Origin: Tolypeutes matacus
Taxonomy: Eukaryota > Chordata > Mammalia > Cingulata > Chlamyphoridae
DNA: 64,000 nt
Direction of reading: 5' to 3'
Assembly (NCBI GenBank): GCA_026826555.1
Contig: JAKSZT010053764.1
Coordinates: 17,865,533-17,929,532 of the forward strand
Shown here piece by piece: positions 23,471 through 36,325 of the stretch. The translations under genes and the position numbers were made by a program. Every line of letters begins with the position of its first letter. The stretch's first letter is position 1. The notes under the pieces were generated by a model. That model searched no databases, was not told the DNA's origin, and saw only the letters and a list, made by a program, of their open reading frames with translations.

Positions 23471-24317
23471 GAATTTTAGTGTACTCCACAAAGCATTATG
23501 TAGGAACTGTTAATATCCATAGCATGTTTAATTATATTTTAAAGCAGAATGAACTGTCTTTATTTGGCTCTCCTAGTGGGTAGATTTGGAACTTTGTAGT
23601 CAAGAAGATAACAGGAGCAGAGTTTCACTGTATGGAAGTCATTTCATAAGTAGCCTTTCACTTCTGTGTTTTCAACAATAGGTGGCACTAGCAATTTCTG
23701 TATTTGGACTTCATGTAGATGTGATACATAATCATTTTGATCATTTTTATTTCATATTGCTGTGTTCACAGACTAGTAAGAGCAAAGATGTGTTTAACTG
23801 GAAACCTAGAGGCTTGCACATGCATACATATATACATAGGTATTAAAAGCACTTTGTAGAAAAATACCTGTGATGCTCTGCTGCATCTTTTCCTTTGTCC
23901 CATTTTGTAGCAGTCATCTAGTGAGACCAGATGTTTAGCAAACACATTAGTAATAACTAATTATGAATATTATTTTATGTGTATAAAATAGATATTTCAG
24001 GTGAACCTTTTGAGATTTATTTTGCTGGAAATTTGGTCCTTGGCCACACACATGAGAATTTATCCTTGCACTAAGGAATTATGTACTTGCATAGCTTAAC
24101 CTGTCACCTCTGCATTGACTTATCTCAGCCCTGTGCCCTTTCCATGCTCCCTGTCAGTTGTGCCTAGATGTCCTATAAAGCAAAGCATATTTAAAACTAA
24201 GTTCATTTTCCCCAAGAGAGCTATTCCCTTCTCTCATTTTTATTGCCACCTTAGACTTCTGTCCACCAATTAATAATTCATCCTTTCATCTCCAAAAAGT
24301 TTCCTTTATTTCTGTTC
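23471..24317. other. Unassigned noncoding sequence
   Basis: No repeat or gene recognised. Confidence 0.5.
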
Positions 24318-24333
24318 CCAATCTGACAATATT

Positions 24334-24713
24334 GTTTTCACTAAAAAATTATATTGAAGTATATCATTCATATATTAACATACATAAACAATAAGTGTAT
24401 AGTAAAAGTTGTGAACTTACAAAATACACATGCATATCATCATACAAGGTTCCCATACATCACCCCACCAACACCAACTTGTATTGTTGTTATACATATT
24501 TTACAAACCATGAAAGACCATCCTCAAAATATTACTACTAATTATTGTCCGTTGGTGTATTTTTCCCCCAACCCACCTGATTATTAGTACCCTGTATTGG
24601 TATTATGTATTTGTTATAGTTCATGAGAAAACATTCTCATATTTGTTCTGTTAATCACAGTCCATCTTTCACCACAGGATTCATTGTGTTATACAGTCCC
24701 GTGCTTTGTTCAA
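24334..24713 (-). mobile_element. 5'-truncated L1 3' end with 16-bp target-site duplication
   Basis: The perfect direct repeat CCAATCTGACAATATT occurs at 24318-24333 and 24714-24729 and brackets about 380 bases that read as a reversed L1 3' UTR (TTATATTGAAGTATATCATT, CATATTAACATAC, CAAGGTTCCCATACATCACC). The left edge has little poly(T), so the A tail has decayed. The duplication shows insertion by target-primed reverse transcription and fixes both ends. Confidence 0.85.
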
Positions 24714-24729
24714 CCAATCTGACAATATT

Positions 24730-25920
24730 TTGATAGCTTTCTAACTGTATGATTCTCCCACTCGCTCCTCTTTGCTCTTATTTAGTACGAGAAAATAATC
24801 CTCCTGGCTTAAGGATGGAACATTGATGGAGTGGTCCTCAATTAGGTTTTCTGATTCCAGCAAACTATGTGATCCCATAAAGGTGTGATGCAAGCACATT
24901 CTGACTTCACCATTTCTTTACTTGCATCCCTTGAGTAGGGACCCTTGGGAATGAGGAAGTGAAATGAGGTTCTATGACCTTCCACAGTGTTTTTTGTTTT
25001 TGTTTTTTTTTTAACTAACATGGCTTCCCCATTTCTTTTCACTCCTTAAGGATTCAGACTTCCTTGGTCTTCACCTTGTATCATCTTTGGTTTCATCCCA
25101 TGATGGCACCTGTGGGTTTCTGTCTTCACAGAACATTTGGAGATTATAAAAGTCCTAGAAAGGCTGACTGTGCATCTTTATACCAAGACCTTGTAAATAC
25201 CAAGGATTCTCAAATCTTCCTTTGTCTTTGTAAATGAGCACTTGGCTCTTAGAAATACTGGCTTTTTCAGTACTTAAGTCACTGTTTCAATCCATAGTAA
25301 GATAACTCACGTGGAACAGTAGAGCATGGAGTATTCTTTGTGCCCCAACCTCCTGACTGATCTGACTTTTTTTTTTTTTTTTTTTTTTTGCCATTGTGTT
25401 AGCACAGGGAGTGATACCAAAGGCCAGCAGGACTCAGAAGTCACTGCCTCCTCCACGAATCCTGTTTTGAATCCTTCAATAGCTATTCCCAACTTTCCAT
25501 TCAAGACCAGCTTTATGTAGGCCTGGCTTAGTTTTTCTGTGTAACATTACACGATCCAGAACTATCTCTTGGAAGCCTATAGGAAATTCAGCCCTGTTTT
25601 TCTGGGACCAGGAAAGATCATCTGTTTCAGAGAGGAACACACAGGGACGGAGAGAAAACTGGAGGTGCTTGGTGAAGTTACAGGCTGCTGACAAGAAAGA
25701 CCGGAGGCTCCCATACCACATTTAGCTCACAGCCTCCTCTGGCACCAGTTCCCAACAGCAAAGCAAAGGGAACAGAACTACCATTTCTTCCTTCTGCAGA
25801 CCTCTTTCCACACCAGGTTTCCTACTTGCATGCTCGGACTTTTGCTTTTCTTAGGGATGAATTACTCTGATTTCCTTTAAAACTGGTGGGTTCCTGTTCT
25901 AGGAATTTACTTCAAATTAT
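24730..25920. other. Unassigned noncoding sequence
   Basis: No family recognised. A 23-base T run at 25367-25389 could be the A tail of an unrecognised minus-strand retrocopy, but I find no flanking duplication. Confidence 0.45.
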
Positions 25921-25923
25921 ATT

Positions 25924-26140
25924 ATAATAGCCACCATTTATTGAGGTCATACTATATGCCAGATACTTTGCATCCATTGTCTTTTTATTCCTCATCAACT
26001 CTATGAGGTAAATACTGTTACTGCCTGCCTCATTTAACAATGAAGGAAACCAAAGTTCAGGAAAAGTTAAGTACCTTACCTGAGGGCGTACAGATGATGA
26101 GCAGCCAGACTACAGAGGCTTGGCTCTTTCCTTCATACCT
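25924..26140 (+). mobile_element. MIR SINE
   Basis: Near complete and in order: ATAGCCACCATTTATTGAGG, CTATATGCCAGATACTTTGC, CCTCATCAACTCTATGAGGT, AATGAAGGAAACCAAAGTTC, then GTTAAGTACCTTACCTGAGG. One of the clearer MIR copies in the window. Confidence 0.88.
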
Positions 26141-26376
26141 TGAAGCCTCCACATTTTAAAGTAGTGCTATAAAGTTCAAGTTCAAAAAGAAGCAGGAAGC
26201 CATACAGTTTTCTTATCCTGAACTCAGCTGAACTCTTTCTTACCATTTGCTCCCCTTTGAGCATAGATAGGTTGCTTCTATAATGCAGTTAGAGTCCAGG
26301 CATATTGCATCCTTTAACCTTATCTAGGGAAGAACTAATATTTCTCTAATTGAGTTTCATAAGTTTTCCCTGTCGA

Positions 26377-27280
26377 TAATTCATTAATTTATTCAACATA
26401 TATTTATTTTAATGACTTCATGCCAAGCACTGGGGATACAGCTGTTAAAAAGACATATGGGATGTGGAGAGATGGGAACACTGGTTCATTGTTGGTGGGA
26501 ATATAATGTTGTGCAGCTGCTGTGTGTGGAGAACAGAAAGTTACTTATATACTTACCATATGACCTGGCAATGACACTCCTCTTTATATACCCAAAACAG
26601 TTGAGAGCAGGCACTCAAGCAGATTTGCACACTAACATTCATCGCAGCATTATTCACAGTTGCCAGAAGATGAAAGCAACCCAAGTGTCCATCAACAGAT
26701 GAAAGGCTAAACAAATTGTGGTATATACATAAAATGGAATATTATTCAGCTATAAAGAGGAATGAAGCTCTGATGCATGCTACAACATAGATGAACCCTG
26801 AAAACATCATATTGAGTGAAATAAGCCAGACATAAAAGGACAAATATTATAAAGTCTCACTTATATTAAATAATTAAAATATGAAAATTCATTGAGTCAG
26901 TAACTAGAAAACTGGTTACCAGGGACTCAGATGGAGGTAGGGAATGGGGGGGGGGGGGAGTTAAAGCTTAATTGGCACAGAGTTTCTGTTGAGGGTGATG
27001 GAAAAGTTTTTATAATGGATGGTGGTGATGGTAGCACAACATTGTGAATGCAGTTAGCACCATTGAATTGTATATTTGAAAGTAGTTAAAAAGGGAAATT
27101 TTAGGTTGTATGTATGTTACCAGAATAAAAATTTTCACTAATACACAAAAATAACAAAAACTAAAAAAAGAAAAAAGGAAAGAAAAGACATGTATGATCC
27201 TATCTTCATGTAGTTTATAGATTAGTTGGGGAGAATGCAGACTATATGTAAATAAGAAAAGATAATTAACCAAGTAAGAG
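26377..27280 (+). mobile_element. Ancient interspersed repeat split by an L1
   Basis: The left part holds ATTCAACATATATTTATTTT, ATGCCAAGCACTGGGGATAC and AGCTGTTAAAAAGACAT. The right part resumes after the L1 with GACATGTATGATCCTATCTT, then CATGTAGTTTATAGATTAG. This is the same kind of ancient MIR/L2-associated repeat as at 42905-43160 and 47590-48165. Family name not assigned. Confidence 0.6.
26461..27182 (+). mobile_element. 5'-truncated L1 in sense orientation
   Basis: It reads forward through the end of ORF2 (GGGAACACTGGTTCATTG, CCAAGTGTCCATCAACAG, GAATATTATTCAGCTATAAA) and into a 3' UTR with a 14-G run at 26946-26960, ending in an A-rich tail. The flanks AAAAGACATATG (26447 on) and AAAAGACATGTATG (27183 on) form an imperfect target-site duplication. 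Only the last ~0.7 kb was inserted, the usual outcome for L1. Confidence 0.9.
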
Positions 27281-28300
27281 CCAAACTTCTGTTCATTCTT
27301 AATGTCAGTATATTGGAAAGAAGAATTAGCTTGAGTATCTACTGCATATAATCTGTTGAAAAAAGTCTCATGGGTAGGAATTAGTAATTCAAACCAGTAT
27401 ATGTTTGAAGTTGATTAAAGGAAAATAGTTAAATTCTTGAATAATGATTTAAATATGCTGGAACATTACCCACACATTATATAAATATATTTTAAAAATC
27501 CGGCCAATGTTAAAGCGGTAATATTTCAGGTGGTTGGCTCTGATAAGAATTCATATAAGCATAGAATGTCGAGTTAAAAAACATGGGTTGCTTTGGCCTT
27601 CTCCTCTTTCATTCTCCCTGAAGAAATTAAAACTCAGAGAAATTGCATATGCAGTTTTCTCTCTGCTTCCCCAATTCATGACTCGTAGGATGATTAGACT
27701 CTGGCTTATTCAAGGTCTCAAGAGTTCAAGTTGTCAACAGTTCACCCCCTCATATATTAGCAATGTCAGTGACTTGGAAATTAATATGATTTGAGCTTCG
27801 TGATTCTTTTCCTTAGATGTGGTTGAAGTAGTGTGAGATCATCATCAAGAAACAGTTAGTTATATCTTCTCTTCAGTCTGCCTTGTCTAAACTTCATGTT
27901 CTACTACTGAATGGTTTTAGTAGTTTTGGTGACTCAAGAGGCAGTTTTACTCTGTGTGACTATGTTACCAGACCACATTAAAGAATTTATTCTCCTTGTT
28001 AGGTTGCAGAATGAGTTTTCTTAATGCCATCACTGAATTCCAATGGAGGAAATAAATTACTCATGCACTTTCTAATGGTTAAAAAATTTTCCAGAGTCTT
28101 GGCTGTCTAGTTCTCATCATGCAGAGGTTCCATTACCAAATAGTAATTGATGTAATTTTGACTAGCAGGCTGATACTACTTAGAAAACCAACTAATGAAA
28201 CATCTGAGTTAGGATTCTAGGACAAAATTTCAAAGAGTAAACTACACAAAAGATTTAACACTTGGTAGATATGAGAAAAATGCTAGACTTGGGGGAAAAA
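27281..28300. other. Unassigned noncoding sequence
   Basis: No repeat or gene recognised. Confidence 0.5.
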
Positions 28301-28301
28301 A

Positions 28302-28480
28302 ACTGTGGTCTTGTCCTGGTCTACCACTTATTAACTTTGTGAATGTGGATAAGCTGTTTTACTTTTCTGAGCCTTGTTTTCCTCATCTGTAAGAATGAAG
28401 ACAATTATATAAAACCTGTTCTATCTCATAAGAATTTTGAGAAGATCAAATGAGATATACGTGAAGGCACAATAGAAAAT
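28302..28480 (+). mobile_element. MIR SINE
   Basis: TGGTCTACCACTTATTAACT, GTGAATGTGGATAAGC, GAGCCTTGTTTTCCTCATCT, then GAGAAGATCAAATGAGATAT follow the MIR order. Confidence 0.8.
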
Positions 28481-29526
28481 GCTATGAGGATCTAGTTAAA
28501 CGTAAGGATTTAAAATTATTGTAGTAATGATAATGATACTCAAAGTGACAACTAAGACCCAAATCTTGGCCTAAATGATCTAAATGTATAAGAGAACATT
28601 ACATGGGTGCTTGGATGTTTTTATGTGCTGGTAGGGTGACAATGTTTGAAAACTCCTAGTTACTAAAAAGGCACTATTTTTATGTTCAGCATTGACATCA
28701 ATAAATGAAAATAGTCTGAAACACCTCCTTTGTTTCAAAAAGAATTAAAAGCAGCTTTCAAAGTTAAGCAATAGAAAAGGATGAAAAACAGGCAAGTGAG
28801 GAATTGGGGAGAAGATAAGTGCGATGAAACAAAGGGTAAAGTTAGAAACTAAAATGCATCTTGTAAGACCCTGTACAATTTGCTAGAGCTGGGTCAGAGA
28901 TTTAGATATGAGTTCCCCTGCAGTCAGTGCAAAGAGGGAAACATAATGTGAATGATAGTGCCCATAGGTTATATTTTGAAGCAAGGCTAGACCTAATATT
29001 GAGTCACAAGACAATGTTTTCCCAAGGAGTCTTCATAAGGAGGACAGTGTATGATGAACTGAACAACATCCTACCAAACTATCTTGATGCAGTCATAAAT
29101 TTTTTGATGTTGTTATTGGTGTGATGCCAGATGAAAAATCATGGACAAATTCAGTTTGTTAGCAAGCATTTATATACTTGGTTATAGTCATGATTGAATG
29201 AATATTAAAACTAGAGATAATCTCTGATATCACCTCATGCTGTCCCTTTGTTTTATAGATGAGAGAGCTGGAATGTAGGAGTTGGGTGAAAGCTCAGAGT
29301 TATGTGGTACATTTGTATCAGCATGCAAGGGACTCCAAGTGAAAATAGTTTGCTCTGAGCTCGTTCTGTGTGATCGTGGGAGCTTTCCTTGTCTTAATAT
29401 AAATACCATTTGGCACTTTCAACATGTTTCTAATTGTGAGTTTCGCAGTTTACTGCGGTGGATTTTTCTGGCTGTTAGTTGTAGAAGTGTGGAAACTATT
29501 GAATTAGATGAGATTTTCCTGAATTG
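28481..29526. other. Unassigned noncoding sequence
   Basis: No repeat or gene recognised between a MIR and the long L1. Confidence 0.5.
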
Positions 29527-29666
29527 CATTTTTTAACAAATCAATTTTATTGATATATATTAATAAAGCCTAAATCCATCCATAGTGTACAATCAGTTGT
29601 ATTTGGTATAATCATATAGTTGTGCATTCATCACTTCAATCATTATTAGAACATTTTCATTATTTC

Positions 29667-29667
29667 C

Positions 29668-29698
<31 letters not shown>

Positions 29699-29719
29699 TA
29701 ATAATAATAATGATAATAA
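29667..29719 (+). repeat. ATA trinucleotide repeat inside the L1 3' UTR
   Basis: An (ATA)n run with one C interruption and one G interruption. It codes poly-asparagine in one frame, which is an artefact. Confidence 0.95.
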
Positions 29720-30083
29720 ACAAAAACAAACTCATCACCTCTCAAACTCTGCTTCCCCTGCTGTACATAGCTACTATTCTGTTTCTATCTCTCTAGTTTA
29801 TTTTTATTTATCTCTTGTAAGAACAGTTTTAGATATTCAGTATTACCCATATTTGTATTTCACATGAGGTTTCACTATGTTACATTTTTTAGTTTTCCTT
29901 CTAGTAATATACATGTCTTTAGACTTTCCCTTTCAACTACTGTCATACCCATATACTAGCTCTGCTAATTAGAAACACTATGATGTGCTTTCACCATTTC
30001 TATTCACTTCCAAAGATTTACAAACAACATTTTTACCAATTCTGCAGAGATTAACCCTCAGTTTTCCATTCTCTACCCTCATT

Positions 30084-33000
30084 CTATTTTCTGGTGACCT
30101 GTATTCTAATTATTAACTCCATGAGTTTATACAATATTATACAGTATTTGTCCTTTTGTGTCTGGCTTGCTTTGCTCAACATAATGTGCTCCAGGTTTGT
30201 CCTTGTTGTCATATGCTTCACGACTTCATTTCTTCTTATAGCTGCATAATATTGCATTGCGTATATACACAACTGTTTATCTGTTTGTCGGTTGCTGGTC
30301 ACCTGGGTTGTTTCCATCTTTCGACAATTGTGAATAACGCTGCTATGATCATGGGTGTGCAGATGTCTGTTAGTGTCAATGCTCTCAGTTCTTCTGGGTA
30401 TATACCTAGTAGTGATATTGCTGGGTCACATGGCAAGTCTATATTCAACTTCCTTAGGAACTGCCAAACAGTCCTCCACAGAGGCTGTACCATTCTACAT
30501 TCCCACCCACAGTGAATAAGTGTTCCTATTTCTCCACATTCTCTCCAACACTTGTAGTTCTCTGTTTTTTTAATAGTGGCCATTCTAATAGGTGTGAAAT
30601 GATATTTCATTGTAGTTTTGATCTGCATTTCCCTAATCGCTAGTGATGTTGAACATTTTTTCATATGTTTTTTCACCAGTTGTATTTTTTTCTTTGGACA
30701 AATGTCAATTCAGGTCTTTTGCTTGTTTTTTAATTGGGCCGTTTATCTTTTTATTTTTGAGTTGTAGTATCTCTTTTTATATCATGGATATTGAACCCTT
30801 TATATCGGATATGCGATTTCCAAATAATTTCTTCCATTGAGTCGACGCCTTTTCACCCTTTTGACAAAGTCCTTTGAGGTGCAAAAGTGTTGAATTTTGA
30901 GGGCTTGAATTTATCTATTTTGTTCTTTTGTTGCTTGTGCTTTGGGTGTAAGGTTTAAGAAACTACCGCCTACCATAGATGTTTCCCTACATTTTCTTCT
31001 AGGAGATTTATGGTTGTCACTTTCGTATTTAGGTCCATGATCCATTTTGAGTTAATTATTGTATAAAGTGTGAAATAGGGTCCTCTTTTTTTCTTTTGGA
31101 TATGGATATCCAGTTCTCCCAGCACCATTTGTTAAATAGACTGTTCTGGCCCAGCTGATCATAGATATGGTCACTTGACCATAGATATGAGGGTCTAATT
31201 TTGAGTTCTCAGTATGGTTCTATTGGTCAATCTGTCAATCTGTTTGTCTTTATGCAAGTACCATGCTGGTTTTTTTTGTTTTGGTTTGTTTTGTTTTTAC
31301 CCTGTGACTAAGTCGTATGCTTTAAAGTCAGGAAGTGAGAGTACTCCAAGTTCATTCTTCCTCTTTAAGACATTTTTGTCTATTCAGGGCCCCTTACCAT
31401 TCCAATTAAATTTGATAATTGGCTTTTCCATTTCTGCAAAAAAGACTGTTGGGATTTTTATTGGGATTGCATTGAATCTGTAAATCAGTTTGGGTAGAGT
31501 TGACATTTTAATTATATTTAGTCTTCCAAACCATGAACATGGAATGTCCTCCATTTATTTAAGTATTCTTCACTTTCTTTTATCAATGTTTTGTAGGTTT
31601 CTGAATACAGGTCCATTATGTCCTAGGTTATGTTTATTCCTAAATATTTGATTTTTTTAGTTGCTATTATAAATGGAAATTTTTTTTCTGATTTTCTACT
31701 TAGATTGCTCATCAGTAGTGTATAGAAACATTGTTGGTTTTTGCATATTAATCTTTTATTTCGCCACTTTGTGGAACTCATCTATTAGTTTTAGTTGCTT
31801 TTGTTGTAGATTTTTCAGGATTTTCTAGTTATAGGACCATATCATCAGCGAATAGTGAAAGTTTTACTTCTTCCTTCCTATTTGGATGCCTTTTATTTTT
31901 TTAGCCTAATTGCTCTTGCTAGAACTTCTAGCACAATTTTTAATAATAGGGTGAAATGGATATCCTTATCCTTGTTCCTGACCTCAGCAGGAAAGCTTTT
32001 AGTCTTTCACCATTGAGTACAATGCTACCTGTAGGTTTTTCATGTATGCACTTTACCATATTGAGAAAGCTTCCTTCTATTCCTGTCTTTTGGAGTGTTT
32101 TTATCAAGAAAAGATGCTGTATTTTGTCAAACACCTTTTCTGTATCAATTGAGAGGATCATGTGTTTTTCCTTCTTCACTTTATTATTGTGGTTCATTAC
32201 ACTAATTGATTTTCTTGTGTTGAACCACTCCTGCATACCTGGCATAAAATCCACTTGATTATGATGTATAATTCTTTTAATGTGCTTTTGGATTCGATTT
32301 CCAAGTATTTTGTTGAGGAGTTTTGCAAATCTGTGTTTATTTTTGATATTGGTCTGTAATTTTCTTTTTTCATAGTATCTTTATCTGGTTTTAGTATTAG
32401 GGTAATGTTGCCTTCATAAAATGAGTTTGGTAGCATTCTTTCCTGTTCAATTTTTTGGAAGACCTTGAGCAAGATTGTTGCTAGATCGTCTTTGAATGAT
32501 TGGTAGAACTCACCTATGAAGCCATCTGGTTCTGGGCTTTTCATCTTTGGAAGGTTTTTGATAACTGTTTCAATCTCTTTACTTTTGGCTGGTTTGTTGA
32601 GGTCTTCTATTTCTTTTAGGAAATAGGTTTTTTGTGTGTTTCTAGGAATTTGTCCATCTCATCTACATTGTCTAGCTTTTTGGTGTATAGTTGTTCATAG
32701 TATCCTTTTATGATCTTTCTTATATCTGTGGGGTCAGTGGTAATGTCCCACCTCTCATTTCTGATTTTATTTGTGTGCATCCTCTCTCTTTTTTTCTTTG
32801 TCAGTCTAGCTAAGGGTTGGTCAATTTTGTTGATCATTTCAAAGAACCAACTTTTGGTTTTGTTGATTTTCTCTATAGTTTTTTTGTTTTCAATTTCATT
32901 TATTTCTGCCCTGATCTTTACTATTTCTTTCCTTCAGCTTAGTTTGGGATTTGTTTTTTTTCCCTAGTTTCTCCAGGTGTGCTGTTAGATCTTCAGTTTT

Positions 33001-33893
33001 AGCTCTTTATTCTTTTTTTTAAGGTAAGCATTGAGCTCTAGATTTCCCTCTCAGCACTGCCTTTGCAGTGTCCTATAGTTTTGTTGTGTTGTCTTCTCAT
33101 TTTCATTTGTCTCAAGATATTTATTGATTCTCTTGCAATTTCTTCTTTGACCCACTGATTATTTAAGAGTGTATTGTTGAATTTCCATATATTTATGAAT
33201 TTTCCCTTTTTCTGTCCTTTATTTATTTCCTTCTTCATTCTGTTATGATCAAAGTGTTTTGTGTAATTTCAAACTTTAAAAATTTATGGAGACCTGTATT
33301 GTGACCCAGAATACAGTCTATGCTGGAGAAAGATCCATGAGCACTTGAAAAAATGTATATGCTGCTGTTTTGGAGTGTAATGCTCTATAAATATCTCTTA
33401 GGTGGAGTTTATTTATCATATTATTCAAACTCTGTTTCTTTATTTATCCTCTGTCCAAATGTTCTGTACAGTGCTAAGAGTATGTATTGAAGTCTCCAGC
33501 TATTATTGTAGAGATGTCTATTTCTCCCTCCAGTTTTGTGAGTGTGTGCCTCATGTATCTTGGGGCACCTAGCTTAGGTGCATAAATATTTACTATAGTT
33601 ATTTCTAATTGGTGAATTGCCCTTTTTAAAATATATAATGGCCTTCTTCATCCCTTATAACAGTTTTACATTTTAAAATCTATTTGTCTAATACTAGTAT
33701 TGCTAGTCCAACTCTTTTTTTGGTTAGTATTTATATGAAATATCTTTTTCCAAGCTTTCACTTTCAACCCGTTTGTGTCCCTGTGTCTGAGGTGAGTCTC
33801 TTGTAGACAGCATATAGATGGCTTAATATTTTTTTTAATCCATTCTATCAGTCTGTGTCTTTTGATTGGGGGTTTCAAGTCATTAACATTCAA
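30084..33893 (-). pseudogene. Decayed L1 ORF2 (endonuclease and reverse transcriptase)
   Basis: ORF2 normally provides the endonuclease and reverse transcriptase for target-primed insertion. The first segment holds an endonuclease-like QETHLR motif (coded at 33666-33893). Middle segments (32616-32837, 32197-32544, 31940-32254) show the reverse-transcriptase region, with the catalytic FADD at 31841-31852 intact. A TAA follows at 31829-31831, three codons later, where the family has a tyrosine codon, so the frame is closed just after the active site. The C-terminal segment (30299-30676, 30084-30317) shows a cysteine/histidine-rich motif. Several frame changes separate these pieces. Confidence 0.85.
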
Positions 33894-33967
33894 TTTTGTT
33901 ACTGTAAAGGCATTACTTAATTTGTCTTTCCATTGTCATTTCTTACTATTGTCTGTCTTTTTACCCT

Positions 33968-34901
33968 TTAATTTACCCCTCCTAATAATCTTAATTTCTT
34001 CACTCTTCCCCATGTCTCCCACCCTTGCTTTTTCCTTTCAGGATGCAGAACTCCCTGTAGTATTTCTTGTAATTCTGGTCTTTTGGTAATACACTCTCTC
34101 AGTCTTTGTTTATCTGTGAAGACTTTAAACTCACTCTCATTTTTTAAGGACGGTTTTGCCAGATACAGAATTTTTGGCTGGCAATTTTTCTCTTTCAGAA
34201 CCTTAAATACATCATACCACTTTCTTCTCGCCTCCATGGTTTCTGATGAGAGGTTGGCACTTAATCTTATAGATGTTCCCTTGTATGTGATGCTTTGCTT
34301 TTCTCTAGCTGCTTTCTGATTCCTCTTGTTATCTCTGATATTTATCATTCTGAATGGTAAGTGTCTTGGAGTAAGTTTATTCAGATTTATTCTGTTTGGG
34401 GTGTGTTGTCTTTCTTGAGTATTGATATTTATGTCTTTCATAAGGGTTGGGAAATTTTTGGTCATTATTTCCTCAGATATTCTTTCTGCCCTTTTTCCAT
34501 TCTCTTCTCCTTCTGGGGCACTTATAATGCATATATTTGTGTGTTTCGTATTTTCATTCAATTCCCTGAGATCCTGTTCCATTTTTTCCATTATTTTCTC
34601 TTTCTGTTCTCTTGCCTTTTCCAGTTCGGATATTCTGTCCCGAAATCACTAATTCTGCCAAATCTGTTGTTATGTGCCTTTAATGTATTTTCAATCTCAT
34701 CTATCATTTCTGTCATTTCTTTGCAGGCTTTCAAATTGTTATTTTTGCTCATCCAGTGTCTCCTTAATAATCCTTATCTCTTTATTTATTTGCCTTCAAT
34801 TCTTTGAATTTATTTTGGAAATTTGTGTGATTCTCATTGATTAGTTGCCTTAAATCCTGTATCTCATCAAGATATTTAGTTTGTTTCTTTGGCTGGGCCA
34901 T
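33968..34901 (-). pseudogene. Decayed L1 ORF1 (RNA-binding chaperone)
   Basis: The ORF1 protein coats L1 RNA in a ribonucleoprotein. The expected start ATG is at 34899-34901 (reading MAQPKKQTKY), giving about 311 codons to the stop at 33968, the usual ORF1 size. An in-frame TAA at 34782-34784 (codon 40) and a shift of frame nearby break the coiled-coil region. The rest, 33968-34591, is a continuous 207-codon frame covering the RNA-recognition and C-terminal parts. Good match to the family; not functional as it stands. Confidence 0.86.
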
Positions 34902-35690
34902 CTCTTCCTATTTCCAAGTATGGCTTGTAATTTTTTGCTGATGTCTAGGCATCTGAATATGTTTTTAAATTTGCTCTGACAGTCAATTCCTCTTTCTTGC
35001 CTACTGTTTTTATTTTTTTTTTTTACAGCTCTTCTTTGATATTAATGGTTCAACTTATTCTAAGTCTTTAAAATTGGCCACATTAAGTTATCAAGATCAG
35101 ACTCACTAATGGGGTGAAAATTTTCTCCCAGGGGTGGGGCTAAAGGGAGACCTAAAAGCAGTTTTTCTTCTTGTAATTACCTGGCCAGCCATCAGATGAT
35201 GCTTTTCAGAGAACCTTTCCATGGGGTTGTTTCAACCTCTATTTTCCCATGTTTCTGGTCTGACCAGAGCTGAGATTCAAAGTGGGCTCTGCTGGCCAAA
35301 TTCACTGAAGAGAAGCCCTCTCACTCACCTTCCCTCTTCCCTTGTAACAGTTGTAGGGAGGAAGACGTCTGTTCTCCTCTCAGTCAGCTGCAATGAGCCA
35401 GGGGTTTTATCTAGGCTTAATGTCTTTAGGATGGGTGATGGGAGCCATTCCCAGCTGCCACAGTGCTTTAGTGTTTTGTTAGTGTTTAGTTTTTTGTTTC
35501 AGGTTCCTCCTCTCTCTGTCCCTTGTCCACTTGGAAGTTGTCAGCACTGTCCTGCTCTTCTGACTCCCAAAGCTGGTCCCTCAGGCAGCTTTTGGCCCTT
35601 TCTCTGTTGTTTTGTGAGAGATTAAAACCATTCCTGCCTATGCCTGGCACCATGTTCCTGGAACTCTGTTTTGTTTTTATTATAGAAGTT

Positions 35691-36156
35691 ACTGGTAAGC
35701 CTGAAAAATAATATCTGAAATTTATTGAGAACAGACCTTAATATGAAAAATTTCTAACATCTTTTATTATACTGCCTTGGATACCCCTCCTCATAAATTT
35801 TCCTTGATATTATCCTCAAAGACATAACCTGGAAATGTAGAAAAAAATAGTATTTTAGGGAAATAAAAAATATCCAAATCTTAATTTTGATTAACATAAA
35901 AAATATTGGCTAGACACCTAATGAAATTTTAGGTCTGCTTCTGTAACAAACTTGTTTGCTCATATTCGTGGGAAGTGACTTCTAATGTGAATAGCAGCTG
36001 TTCGGGTGGTTTGTGTGTTGTTTTAGAGATTGACTAAAACACCCATCTTTCATCAAGGAACTTATATCAGCTCTGAGATTATACAGGGGACCCAAGTTCT
36101 ATAGAAAATAATGTGAGTCTTCAGAAGGCTTAGACATTGGGCTTGAGAGAACTGGA
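35691..36156. other. Unassigned noncoding sequence
   Basis: Unique sequence between two L1 copies; the left edge depends on where the long L1 really starts. Confidence 0.4.
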
Positions 36157-36171
36157 GAAACTTGGCTCTTT

Positions 36172-36288
36172 TTTTTTTTTTTAATTTATTTTTATTGTGT
36201 AAAAATCAAAATTCTCACAATACATACAAACATTTGCAAAATGATATATAAATATATATGCATATATGTGTATTTGCTTACAAAAATG

Positions 36289-36325
<37 letters not shown>

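Larger units (their letters stand above)
29527..35690 (-). mobile_element. Near full-length L1 LINE, minus strand, defective
   Basis: About 6.2 kb reads, on minus, as 5' UTR (about 34902-35690), ORF1 (33968-34901), a gap of about 75 bases, ORF2 (about 30084-33893) and a 3' UTR with an ATA-repeat (29667-29719), ending in a short poly(T) on plus near 29530-29535. Length and order match a complete mammalian L1. Both frames carry stops and frameshifts, so it cannot encode active proteins. I find no flanking duplication, so the outer edges are approximate. It resembles the xenarthran L1 lineage, but subfamily needs a library comparison. Confidence 0.88.

Noticed and set aside
25367..25389. T run as the tail of a minus-strand retrocopy
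   Set aside because: No direct repeat found downstream, and the neighbouring sequence has no reversed polyadenylation signal placed as expected.
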